Positions 54,940 through 62,309 of a stretch of DNA of 64,000 nucleotides are shown one piece after another; positions within the stretch are counted from its first letter, which is position 1, and every line of letters begins with the position of its first letter. The notes beneath the pieces are model-generated. The model saw only the letters and a list, made by a program, of their open reading frames with translations, ran no database searches and had not been told where the DNA came from. The DNA is from Nematopogon swammerdamellus (taxonomy: Eukaryota; Arthropoda; Insecta; Lepidoptera; Adelidae): the NCBI GenBank assembly GCA_946902875.1, contig OX336343.1, forward strand, positions 14,257,361 to 14,321,360, in the 5' to 3' direction. Made by a program: the position numbers and the translations under genes.

Positions 54940-55400
54940 TATGGAGCCTGACACGGTTGGCTACATCACCTACAACATCCGTGATGTCAGCCCATAACAC
55001 AGGGTGAACTAGGTGCCATGTCAGTGCTTCCCTTCATTTCATGTCGGCTACACTAAACTGGACGGAAAACACGAACTATTTACATAGCCGTTTCGACCGA
55101 CGTTTCGTTCAGTGCGGTGGTACCAACCCGGCCGGGATAAACCCTACCACCTAGTAAGGTAAGAAGGTAAGGGACCTACAGTTTAACGTGGAATCCGAAC
55201 CACGGTCAGCCTCCAACGGTCGAGCGGTCACCCATCCAATCACTGACCGCGCTCAGCGTTGCTTAATAACAGTTGACTAACCAACCGCGCCACTGAGCTA
55301 CCGAGGCTGACGAATTTTCTTATCCCTTAGTCGACTTTTACGACATGCGACGGGGAGAGATGCAGTGGGGCTATTCTTTTTAAGTACCGACCCCACACGG
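54940..55400 (-). repeat. Long composite SINE: shared head plus tRNA-headed body
   Basis: Read on the minus strand: head GTGTGGGGTCGGTACTTAAA...GAATAGCCCCACTGCATCTC (55396-55330), then CCTCGGTAGCTCAGTGGCGC and GGTTGGTTAGTCAAC (A-box-like, tRNA-derived), GGTTCGGATTCCACG (B-box-like), ACCTTACTAGGTGGTAGGG, GTTGGTACCACCGCACTGAACG, and finally GCTGACATCACGGATGTTGTAGGTGATGTAGCC with a short A/T-rich end near 54945. Other copies of the body: 24935, 30595, 31575, 49665, 62395 and 63785. Confidence 0.85.
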
Positions 55401-55408
55401 TACAAATT

Positions 55409-57672
55409 TTTTTTTTTTTTTTTTTTTTTTTATTGACAGCGCGACATATGGCGCCGAGCCACCCATAAGGTGTCTAACGACGCCCATGGACATTCGGTCG
55501 TATGCGGGGGTTGCGAATGCCATGCCGGCCTGACAGGTGCCCATTCACGCCCCTCTTGAAGGACCCGAGACTGTACTTGGGGGGAAATATATGGGCAGGG
55601 AGAGCGTTCCAGAGTTTACCGGTTCTGTAGAGGAAAGATCTGCAGAATCGATTGGTACGCATCCGCGGTAAGTCCAGCGTGTAGGGATGCAATCCCTGCC
55701 CAGTGCGCGTGGTGCGAAGGTGGAAAGGGGACGGCGGGATCGCGTTAAACAGCTCCTCCGAGCACTCCCCATGGAATAAGCGATAGAACACACTTAGGGA
55801 GCCGACATCCCTACGGTGTTGCAGTGGTTCTAGATCGCAGGACACTTCGGGGTCACCCACTAGTCGCACGGCTCGACGCTGGATTGAGTCCAGTGGCGCA
55901 AGCTGGTATTTGGCAGAGCCATCCCACAGGTGCGAGCAGTACTCCAAGCAGGACCTGATCTGCGATTTATACAGAAGCAGTTTTTGGTCCGGCGTGAAGT
56001 ACCGTCGCACCTTATTGAGTACGCCCAGCTTTTTAGAAGCCAGCTTGGCCTTCCCCTCGATATGGCGACGAAAGTTCAGGTCGTGCGACAGTTCGACTCC
56101 GAGGACCCCGAGGTGTTCGCTTAATTTAAGCGACGTTCCTTGGAATGAAGGAGCCGGTGTGAACGCCGCTCTCTTCGCACTGAACGCGCAAACTTGTGTC
56201 TTGGAAGCGTTGAACTCGACCAAATTACTACGGCCCCATTCGGAAATAGAGCCGAGTGTGTGTTCGAGCTCAGACACAAGTCTTCGCCTCTTCTCATCCA
56301 CAACATCCCGACTGGCTGAAGGGTGACTGGTGTAGGATCCGTGTGCCGTACTGTCGTCTGCATAACAATGTATGTTGCCCAGAGACAGCATATCATTGAT
56401 ATGCAGAAGAAACAGCGTGGGTGACAACACAGATCCTTGTGGTACACCGGCGTTCACTGACATGGCGTCCGACGAGCAACCGTCCACTAGGACCTGAATG
56501 CTACGCCCATGTAGGAAGTCGGCGACCCAGTCACAGAGGCCAGAAGGAAGTCCGTAAGCCGGCAATTTGCTCAGGAGCGACTTGTGCCAAACCCGGTCAA
56601 ATGCCTTGGCAATATCAAGGCCAATTGCCAAGGATTCACCATGACCTTCAAGCGATTCCCCCCAAAGGTGAGTGACGTACGCTAGGAGATCACCAGCAGA
56701 TCGTTTTGGCCGGAAGCCGTATTGCCGATCGCTGATGAGGTCATTCGTCTCTAGGTACTTCATGAGCTGCGCATTTATAATGCGCTCCATCACCTTACAT
56801 AGAAGGGAGGTAATCGCTATAGGTCGGTAGTTTGACGGGTTTGAGCGGTCACCCTTTTTGGGGACCGCTTGCACAAACGCAGATTTCCAGGCCGCCGGCA
56901 CACGGCCATTGGAGTAGGAGAGACGGAATAGGCGCGTCAGCACTGGAGCCAGCTCGGGAGCACACCTTTTTAACACCAATGCAGGAATCCTATCCGGCCC
57001 ACTCGCTTTCCTGACGTCTAGGGAGAGAAGCTCCGCCCGTACAGTCCGTTGTCGAAACTGCACTTCCGGCATGGAGTTCTCACACCTAGGTATGGATGGG
57101 GGAGTGGCACCCCCATCGTCCAGGTTGGAGTTCCCCGCAAAGAGAGATACCAGTAAGTCGGCTTTCTCCTTTGCGGAGTGGGCAAGTGAGCCTCCAGGAC
57201 ACTGCAGAGGTGGAAGAGAGGAGCGGCAGAAATTTGACTCGACAGATTTGGCGAGAGACCAGAACTCACGGCTCCCAGTTGGGTATTGGTTCAGTCTATC
57301 GCCGATTCTGCCGATGTGGTCAAATTTGGCCCTGGCAATAACCCTTTTGCAAGATCTGGAGAGGCGGTTGTATTCCTTCTTCAGTTCGGATACGTTTGAA
57401 TCACGTCCGGCACGAGCGCGCGACCATGCACGATAAGCTGCGCATTTAGCTGCAACAGCATCAGCACAGTCGCGGCTGTACCATGGCTGGCTTTTACCAC
57501 CGAGGTGGACAGAGGCGCTGGGAATAAACATTTCCATTGCCCCCATAACCACCTCGGCAACGGTATTAGCACATTGCGACGGATCGTCCGAACTGAAGCA
57601 GATCTCTCTCCAAGGGTAGGATGCGAAGTGTTCTCGCATCCCATCCCAATCCGGTTCGATTACTCGTACACC
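55409..57672 (-). mobile_element. LINE insertion, 5'-truncated, with poly(A) tail
   Basis: On the minus strand the element begins in mid-ORF near 57672 (PDWDGMREHFASYPW), runs through an unbroken ORF to the stop at 55474, then a ~45 bp 3' UTR (TAGACACCTTATGGGTGG... CATATGTCGCGCTGTCAATA) and an A tail of about 22 (T run at 55409-55430). The apurinic endonuclease domain expected upstream is missing, which shows 5' truncation on insertion. I see no clear target-site duplication. It lies between the THAP exons and the SUN exons. Confidence 0.88.
55474..57639 (-). CDS. Non-LTR retrotransposon reverse transcriptase (721 aa, endonuclease domain missing)
   Basis: The frame from 57639 to 55474 has no stop. 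Residues 1-135 are the linker between endonuclease and RT (with a GGKSQPWYSRDC block at ~47-58). RT motifs follow: KASGPDRIPA (~211), SNPSNYRPIAI (~266), DRQYGFRPKRSAGD (~304), GLDIAKAFDRVWH (~340, with the first catalytic Asp), AGVPQGSVLSPTLF (~397) and CYADDSTAH (~425, the catalytic YADD at 426-429). The C-terminal region ends YRTGKLWNALPAHIFPPKYS and NVHGRR. It would copy RNA into DNA at the insertion target. The family is in the Jockey/CR1/I group. The intact frame suggests a fairly young insertion, though without the endonuclease it is unlikely to be autonomous. The start Met is internal to the original ORF. Confidence 0.92.
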   Translation of the reverse strand: MREHFASYPWREICFSSDDPSQCANTVAEVVMGAMEMFIPSASVHLGGKSQPWYSRDCADAVAAKCAAYRAWSRARAGRDSNVSELKKEYNRLSRSCKRVIARAKFDHIGRIGDRLNQYPTGSREFWSLAKSVESNFCRSSLPPLQCPGGSLAHSAKEKADLLVSLFAGNSNLDDGGATPPSIPRCENSMPEVQFRQRTVRAELLSLDVRKASGPDRIPALVLKRCAPELAPVLTRLFRLSYSNGRVPAAWKSAFVQAVPKKGDRSNPSNYRPIAITSLLCKVMERIINAQLMKYLETNDLISDRQYGFRPKRSAGDLLAYVTHLWGESLEGHGESLAIGLDIAKAFDRVWHKSLLSKLPAYGLPSGLCDWVADFLHGRSIQVLVDGCSSDAMSVNAGVPQGSVLSPTLFLLHINDMLSLGNIHCYADDSTAHGSYTSHPSASRDVVDEKRRRLVSELEHTLGSISEWGRSNLVEFNASKTQVCAFSAKRAAFTPAPSFQGTSLKLSEHLGVLGVELSHDLNFRRHIEGKAKLASKKLGVLNKVRRYFTPDQKLLLYKSQIRSCLEYCSHLWDGSAKYQLAPLDSIQRRAVRLVGDPEVSCDLEPLQHRRDVGSLSVFYRLFHGECSEELFNAIPPSPFHLRTTRTGQGLHPYTLDLPRMRTNRFCRSFLYRTGKLWNALPAHIFPPKYSLGSFKRGVNGHLSGRHGIRNPRIRPNVHGRR

Positions 57673-57837
57673 AGTGACCAGTGGAAATCAGAAGCAGTTT
57701 ACACAAAAATACCTTTCATAGACCAGTGTGCACTAGTTACCTAACTTTATTTTTCTTCATCGGAGCGATCGTACCTATTCGTTATGAAATGCACGTATAT
57801 CAATCCTTATCAAGGAAATAAATAAGTACATTAGTTA
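57673..57837. other. Short spacer
   Basis: Nothing recognised. Confidence 0.4.
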
Positions 57838-57899
57838 GTGCCCGGGATTTGAACCCGCAACTTCTGCATTGAGAAGCGTTACCACTAGACTACGGGCAC
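57838..57899 (-). tRNA. tRNA-like sequence, 62 nt, probably a pseudo-tRNA
   Basis: On the minus strand GTGCCCG pairs with CGGGCAC at the end (7 bp acceptor stem), TAGTCTAGTGGTAACGC is an A-box-like D arm, CTTCT-CAATGC-AGAAG is an anticodon-like hairpin with only six loop bases, and GCGGGTTCAAATCCC is a good B box/T loop. It is about 10 nt shorter than a normal tRNA because the T stem and acceptor stem overlap, and the anticodon cannot be fixed. It is more likely a tRNA-derived pseudogene or SINE seed than a working tRNA. Confidence 0.5.
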
Positions 57900-58754
57900 A
57901 ATTAACCATAATACCTACTCGTAAAATAATAAATCGAAAAATATATTTTTGGTAGACTAAGTGACAACCCTACGTATTCCAATGCACGTGTTGACTGACC
58001 GGCCGGGCCGGGCCGCTAGCCGCTCGCTAGTCGCTCGCTAGCTAGCCCCTCTCCCGCTCGCTTCCCGCCCCGCGCGGCTCAGCGTTCCGCCACCCCGCTA
58101 CCTTACCTCATACCTCAACTATTGGCCGTCATTTCTCTGTATTCTTTCTTCGTAGTGCTCACTCTATACATAAAATCTCTTTGACCCTGGTTAGTTTTTT
58201 TCCGAATACATTCAATGTACAGACTTTCTTACCTCTACGATTTTATTATATGTATAGATTAATATTTTTTTATTACTAATGACTTGATTACAAACATAGC
58301 TAACACCATCCCGATTAAACCAGCTTTCTAACAAAAAAAAAATCCACAATCGGTCCATCCGTTTGGGAGCTACGATGCCAAAGCAGACACACCCATACAA
58401 ACCCTCACACACTCATATACCCATACACACATACACACACACGTTAAACTTATAACAACCCTCTTTTTTCGTCGGGGGTTAAAAATGTTTCATGTTGGCT
58501 CCAAAAAACTGGATTAAAATATGCTTAGATGTATATTTTTTTAGACTATTTCTCCCTCAGGCGATTTCGGAAAATATAACTGAGTCAGAACAGCACTTTA
58601 AACGTAAGAAATAAAAACCGAATAAAAAACTATTGAAGATTGTCAGTCGTGCGCGCAAAATTTATATTTGGAAGCCACAAAACTACAAGCAGTGAGGCGA
58701 GTGCAGAGGAGTGGCAGCGCGTCTAATTTTGAATTTGTAATAAAACTTCAGCAG
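57900..58754. other. Spacer with a small CpG island, upstream of the SUN exon
   Basis: 57995-58085 is CpG-rich with GCTCGCTAGTCGCTCGCTAGCTAGC direct repeats. The rest is AT-rich repeat debris, with GGTCCATCCGTTTGGGAGCTACGATGCC near 58350 as a common dispersed word. The N-terminal exons of the SUN gene (membrane segment, coiled coil) were not identified here and should be further left. Confidence 0.45.
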
Positions 58755-58941
58755 GAGTGAACAGAAGCGGCGGTGCGGTGGCGTGCGGAGTGTCGGCGCG
58801 CGGCGGGGCGGGCACCGCAGCGTGGGGCGCGCGCGCGGCGCTGTGGGGCGTGCTGCCCGTGCCGCTGTACCGCACCTCGCCCTCACCGCGCCTCCTGCTG
58901 CAGCCAAGCCCCGCGCGACCCGCTGACTGCTGGCCCTTCCG
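58755..58941 (+). CDS. SUN-domain protein, exon with start of the SUN domain
   Basis: SUN proteins sit in the inner nuclear membrane and bind KASH proteins to link nucleus and cytoskeleton. This exon follows an acceptor (CTTCAGCAG) and reads RSGGAVACGVSARGG, then AALWGVLPVPLY, then SPRLLLQPSPARPADCWPF(R). The SGG...LWG...SPR-LLQPS-x(2-4)-P-x-CWPF order is the classic beginning of the SUN fold. The exon ends TTCCG|GTATAC in phase 2, and the split Arg codon joins exactly to the exon at 59809, giving CWPFRGAHGEVIIEV. The type (ubiquitous koi/SUN1-like or testis Spag4-like) cannot be decided from this part; the high GC and short linkers differ from typical koi. Confidence 0.85.
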
Positions 58942-58956
58942 GTATACCACCCTCTA

Positions 58957-59196
58957 GTACTGTGTGGGGTCGGTACTTAATAAGAATAGTCCCACTGCAT
59001 CTCTCCCCGTGCATGTCGTAAAAGGCGACTAAGGGATAAGCAGCCTGCAGACACCCCGGTCGACTTGTGGCTTTCATGGAAGACATAGGCTGACTGGGGT
59101 AGCTGGAGACTGCAGGGTTTTGCACGAAGGTCCCCAACCAAGCGGGATTAGTTTGCAGGCCTAGAGCCAACCGCAAACCAAAACAACAACAACAAC
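58957..59196 (+). mobile_element. SINE with (AAC)n tail and 13 bp target-site duplication
   Basis: ATACCACCCTCTA occurs at 58944-58956 and again at 59197-59209 as exact direct repeats flanking the 240 bp element. The element begins GTACTGTGTGGGGTCGGTAC (the shared head), continues GTCGTAAAAGGCGACTAAGGG, TGACTGGGGTAGCTGGAG and GCACGAAGGTCCCCAACCAAG, and ends CAAAACAACAACAACAAC. The exact duplication shows a retroposition event. A diverged relative of the body is at 11075. Confidence 0.9.
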
Positions 59197-59197
59197 A

Positions 59198-59251
59198 TAC
59201 CACCCTCTAACACCTGCTAGACCTATGTCTAGCAGGTGTTAGAGGGTGGTA
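59198..59251. repeat. Perfect palindrome, 25 bp arms, 4-base loop
   Basis: TACCACCCTCTAACACCTGC-TAGAC, then CTAT, then the exact reverse complement GTCTA-GCAGGTGTTAGAGGGTGGTA. The left arm includes the right copy of the SINE target-site duplication. Confidence 0.95.
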
Positions 59252-59255
59252 CGTA

Positions 59256-59287
59256 GTCTACGGAATCTCAATAGATTCCGTAGACTT
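59256..59287. repeat. Perfect palindrome, 14 bp arms, 4-base loop
   Basis: AGTCTACGGAATCT, CAAT, AGATTCCGTAGACT. It starts about four bases after the previous palindrome. Confidence 0.9.
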
Positions 59288-59303
59288 TCGAAATAGCGGG
59301 TTG

Positions 59304-59385
59304 AGCGTCTCGTGGCCAAGCGGTAAGATCATGTCTCGTTTGCGAGAGTCCGGGTTTCAATACCTGCCATCATTTCGAATTTGAC
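59304..59385 (+). repeat. tRNA-like SINE head
   Basis: GCGTCTCGTGGCCAAGCGGT-AAG is a tRNA-Leu/Ser-type A box and GTCCGGGTTTCAATACCTGC is a weak B box about 40 bases later. The stems do not close properly, so it is a tRNA-derived repeat and not a tRNA gene. Confidence 0.45.
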
Positions 59386-59808
59386 AAGTGAATTCCTTCA
59401 TGCACACGAGTTGCAGCACGCTTAGTTCGAATTCCATGCAACACTACGTACAACATCCCTAGGTAGGTCGCTTACCTTGTCAGAATGGATGCCGTCCGGG
59501 AGATAAGTTCAAGTCCGCAGCAGTGCCTACGCCTAACAATGCACTGAGTGAATATAATGTAGCTTGAATTGTTAGAGGAATTGTTACCATTATTGTGAAG
59601 TTTCCGTCCAGCCCCTCGAACTAACAGCCTATCCTAAGTCCTACCGAAAAAATCAATAATAAATAAAGAATAATGTATAGTTTAATGGACAGATATTATG
59701 TACCAGAGGATGTAGCATGTAGCCAATCATGTCTGGTTACTTAGTCAGGAACATAGCAGATCATGAGGGTTCTTGAAAGCGTACAAGTCGAGCTATGTTA
59801 CGCGACAG

Positions 59809-59926
59809 CGGCGCGCATGGCGAGGTGATCATCGAGGTGGCCCAACTGACGCGCGTCACACTACTCAGCTTAGAGCATGTGCGGCCTGACTCCGCGCGCT
59901 CCTCCCCAGCCCGCTTCACCCTATAC
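59809..59926 (+). CDS. SUN-domain protein, exon 2 in the window
   Basis: In phase with the exon before, this reads GAHGEVIIEVAQLTRVTLLS, then LEHVRPDSARSSPARFTLY. GxVxIxLxxPxxVTxxxLEH, then SAP-x-x-F-x-x-Y, is the centre of the SUN domain (here SSPARFTLY). The end is placed at CTATAC|GTTCGT, a weak donor chosen because phase 0 then fits the following exons. The alternative donor GTATCT at 59931 breaks the frame downstream. Confidence 0.8.
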
Positions 59927-60044
59927 GTTCGTATCTCTCTCTACGTATCGCTGCAGTACCTTCCTTATTTATCACACCATGTCATCATCAGTTTCCATTA
60001 AAAAATCTGTCGTCGTGATTACCTAACTTCATGCTTCTGTACAG

Positions 60045-60069
60045 ACCGGCATCAGAGGCGGCGCAAAGC
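60045..60069 (+). CDS. SUN-domain protein, tentative 25-base exon
   Basis: CTTCTGTACAG|ACCGGC and CAAAGC|GTGAGC are good borders around 25 bases. They join in phase with both neighbours (TGIRGGAK plus a split Arg). In SUN proteins about 10 variable residues separate the SAP block from the next strand, which agrees. Against it, the downstream DNA to about 60130 also stays open and reads GLAPRKFMQL, a second SAP-like string, so an alternative exon form cannot be excluded. Confidence 0.4.
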
Positions 60070-60583
60070 GTGAGCGACGTGGGCGACCGCCCCCGCCCTC
60101 GCGGCCCGAGGGGCCTCGCGCCTCGAAAGTTCATGCAGCTTTGATTCATGAAAAATATTCAGCTAGATCTATTAATTAAAAGAGACCCCGAATAAACACA
60201 TTTAGTTAGACCTAATCACAGGCAAATTAAAACATTGAGCCAAACACAATGTTCAAATTAGGAACAAAAAGAATGTGACGAAGTATGTGCGAAAAACAGT
60301 GATAGCCACAGCTGTCTCAATATGACGCATTGAGAAGCCCGTGGAGCAAGTGAGACTGATCATGTGAAATTGATAGTAGCTATGAATTGCTAATAGAGAT
60401 TAGCCCCGCTGATCAAAATCACAACATTTTCTGTTACAACATACCTACCATCATTTAGGAAAATTATACCTATACCAACTCATCTTTATTAACCTTCATT
60501 ACTTTATGTAACAATCTAGAATTTTTATAAATTGTGATTTCATGCTCGTCAGGGCATCCTTGCGAATGGTACGCGACGCTCAG

Positions 60584-60753
60584 GATGCAGCGGTGAGTAC
60601 CGCGCAAACGGGACAGCACGGCAACTGTTCCGCAGCGGTCTGGCGGCGGCGCCGGTGCGTGCAGTCGCACTACGCGTTCACTCCAACCACGGCAACCCAC
60701 GCTACACGTGCCTCTACCGTGTGCAAATATACACACCCAAGTCACAACCATAG
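60584..60753 (+). CDS. SUN-domain protein, last exon
   Basis: The frame reads CSGEYRANGTARQLFRSG, then RAVALRVHSNHGNPRYTCLY and RVQIYTPKSQP before TAG at 60751. NHG-x-P-x-YTCLYR is the highly conserved end of the SUN domain. The cysteine is the one that in SUN2 bonds to the KASH peptide only by analogy; here it is within YTCLYR, the standard buried position. The start is put at CGCTCAG|GATGC because that phase joins the 25-base exon; GATGCAG|CGG (60591) is the alternative. The stop comes 11 residues after the domain, as usual for this family. Confidence 0.85.
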
Positions 60754-61170
60754 ACTCTAGCTACCAAACTCAGGTTTCTTATAAGGTGTAGTCTGTATAA
60801 CATTTTGGTTTATTTGATTTCACATTGAACCTAATCTGCTATTCTAATAAGATGTCAAGTTCCTCTGTTGAGTGATGCTACCTCATGCATGTGACATATT
60901 GCCTGGAAATTATCTCCACAAAATATTTAGGTTTTTTTTTTTCAGTTTTAAGTAAGCACTCAAGTAGGTATCTAAGTTATTTTCATAACAACTAAGCATG
61001 TAATTTCACTCTTAGCACTATCTCGCTACCAGGTAGCTGTAATTTTGTAATGTTTTAAAAGGCAGCCAGCCATACATTGTTCTTATTGCCAGCAGCCATC
61101 CTAACAATGTAGCAAAATCAATAAAAGAAAATGTTAAAGTGTTACAATTTTATTGTGTCAAACGTAAAGT
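60754..61170. other. Convergent 3' region of SUN and RpSA genes
   Basis: The SUN gene (plus) and RpSA (minus) end tail to tail about 420 bp apart. AATAAA at 61120-61125 on the plus strand is a candidate poly(A) signal for SUN. AATAAA on the minus strand (61149-61154) lies 17 bases after the RpSA stop and is the candidate signal for RpSA. If both are used the transcripts may overlap slightly. Confidence 0.6.
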
Positions 61171-61269
61171 TTAAGCAGCGCTCCAGTCCTGTGCGGCTCC
61201 GCCCCACGAGGGGGCAGCGGCGGGGGCGGCGGCCGGAGCCGGCACTGCCGCTCCCCACTCGTCCTGCAC
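61171..61269 (-). CDS. RpSA: 40S ribosomal protein SA, last coding exon
   Basis: After the acceptor GATGTGTGCAG (minus strand) the exon reads VQDEWGAAVPAPAAAPAAAP then SWGGAAQDWSAA and stop: 33 codons including the stop. The W-containing acidic/alanine-rich tail with DWSAA at the end is the hallmark C-terminus of RpSA (laminin receptor homologue, uS2 family), a component of the small ribosomal subunit. Phase 0 matches the previous exon. Confidence 0.93.
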   Translation of the reverse strand: MQDEWGAAVPAPAAAPAAAPSWGGAAQDWSAA

Positions 61270-61534
61270 CTGCACACATCAACATTATGCCATTTCACAC
61301 ATATCTACAAAGTTTGAAAGTTGTATGGAGCGAGTCATGCTGGGAGGTGCATAACAAGGCAATCCGTCGACGCACCAGAGTAGTCGATATTGGGCACCAG
61401 GTGACAAAGGTCAATTGGCAATGGGCTGGGACGTCAACTGCTCAGACGACGACCGCTGAAGTAACAGTATCCTACACATGCGACCGTGAAGAGGAAAACG
61501 GGAGAAAAGGGTGCAAAATTAACCCATTAAGGAC

Positions 61535-61970
61535 CGCTCATTCACAGTAGAAGCCATATTCTTGGGGGTTATAATTTTAACTCATGCCAAATAAAGGCAC
61601 TCAAAGCCGAGGATATAACTCAGCTCATAGCGGAAATCAGACTTGGGGTTGGGCCAGTGGCGCTTCCCCAGGTGAAGCAAGTGAGGCGCCGCTTCACTTG
61701 CGCCTCTTGAAGGTAAAGAAAAAAAATCAACATAGATGTTTATTTATTGCTAGACTTTGGGCATGTCCTGTCCTCGAAATGAAAACTGCAATACAACATC
61801 AATTAAATGCTATTATGTAGGTAATCCACCTAGGTGCCTCACTAAATTTCATTGGTCAACACTGGGGTGAGCTTTAAACTTTTGAGAGATCACAATAGAT
61901 CTTCTTATGTCGCAGTGATAACAGAGATAACTCTCACACTTTCAGTCATAATCATAACCCATTAAGGATA
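61535..61970 (+). pseudogene. LINE RNase H-type fragment, interrupted
   Basis: Left part: a frame GGYNFNSCQIKALKAEDITQ, then LIAEIRLG, parallel to GGYIFNPCQIQALD...AKMGLG at 19.1 kb (minus). Right part from about 61868: GGGGTGAGCTTTAAACTTTTGAGAGATC and GTCGCAGTGATAACAG, the continuation as found at 19100-19140. About 200 bp of unrelated DNA (61655-61866) interrupts it. It lies antisense inside the RpSA intron. Confidence 0.75.
61655..61867. mobile_element. Small element inserted in the LINE fragment
   Basis: The insert starts CCAGTGGCGCTTCCCCAGG and ends GGTCAACACTGG, so CCAGTG is inverted at both ends, as in hAT- or CACTG-ended DNA transposons. GTGAAGCAAGTGAGGCGCCGCTTCACTTGCGCCTC near the left end folds on itself. 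The flanking GGGTTGGG and GGGTGAG may be a decayed target duplication. There is no ORF, so it is non-autonomous. The superfamily is uncertain. Confidence 0.45.
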
Positions 61971-62153
61971 GCTGAAGATCTTTGTGAAAGGAAACATTTT
62001 ATAGCAGCATTTATTCCATGTTATGAAATGAAATGTTATGCCAACAAAACTTTCTGCTTCCCACTTGGCTCGTTCAATTAACCTCAGCAAAACCTTTGCT
62101 GGGACTTGTGAACGGTAAGGCTCGATAGGGCGGTGAGAATGTACGAGGCGCAC

Positions 62154-62309
62154 CTGGGCGGCCCAGTCCTCCTGGGCGACGACGGGCGCGCCGAAGGCGG
62201 CGGCGGCGGGCGCGGGCGCGGCGGCGGGCGCGGCCCCCTCCTCCGCCCACGAGGTCACCGGCTCGGCCACGTCATTCCAGTCCTCGTGCACGGGCGCCGG
62301 CACCGAGAT
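62154..62309 (-). CDS. RpSA: 40S ribosomal protein SA, penultimate coding exon
   Basis: 52 codons between the acceptor GATTGTGCAG and the donor GCCCAG|GTGCGC read ISVPAPVHEDWNDVAEPVTS, then WAEEGAAPAA, an alanine/proline run, and FGAPVVAQEDWAAQ. Repeated acidic-W words (EDWNDV, EDWAAQ) are the C-terminal tail repeats of RpSA. Lengths are multiples of three, so phase 0 holds on both sides. The Ala/Pro run (residues ~26-39 of the exon) is longer than I expect for the vertebrate protein and probably insect-specific. Confidence 0.93.

Larger units (their letters stand above)
58942..59808. other. SUN intron holding a SINE, palindromes and tRNA-like sequence
   Basis: The donor GTATAC at 58942 is good, and the acceptor TACGCGACAG at 59799-59808 gives the correct phase. 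The insertions inside are listed separately. Nothing in the intron looks coding. Confidence 0.7.
61270..62153. other. RpSA: RpSA intron with nested mobile elements
   Basis: Donor GCCCAG|GTGCGC and acceptor TGTGCAG frame an ~880 bp intron. It holds an antisense LINE fragment at 61535-61970 with another element inserted into it, both listed separately. No coding sequence of the host gene is inside. Confidence 0.85.

Noticed and set aside
56421..57436. Plus-strand open frames opposite the LINE ORF
   Set aside because: Shadows of the reverse transcriptase gene; no motifs.
59304..59385. Functional tRNA-Leu/Ser gene
   Set aside because: The A box is good but the stems do not close and the B box is degenerate.
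60070..60143. Longer SUN exon reading SVSDVGDRPRPRG...GLAPRKFMQL
   Set aside because: It has a SAP-like string, but the frame ends in TGA with no donor nearby, and the strong GTGAGC donor at 60070 argues for an earlier exon end. Not fully excluded.
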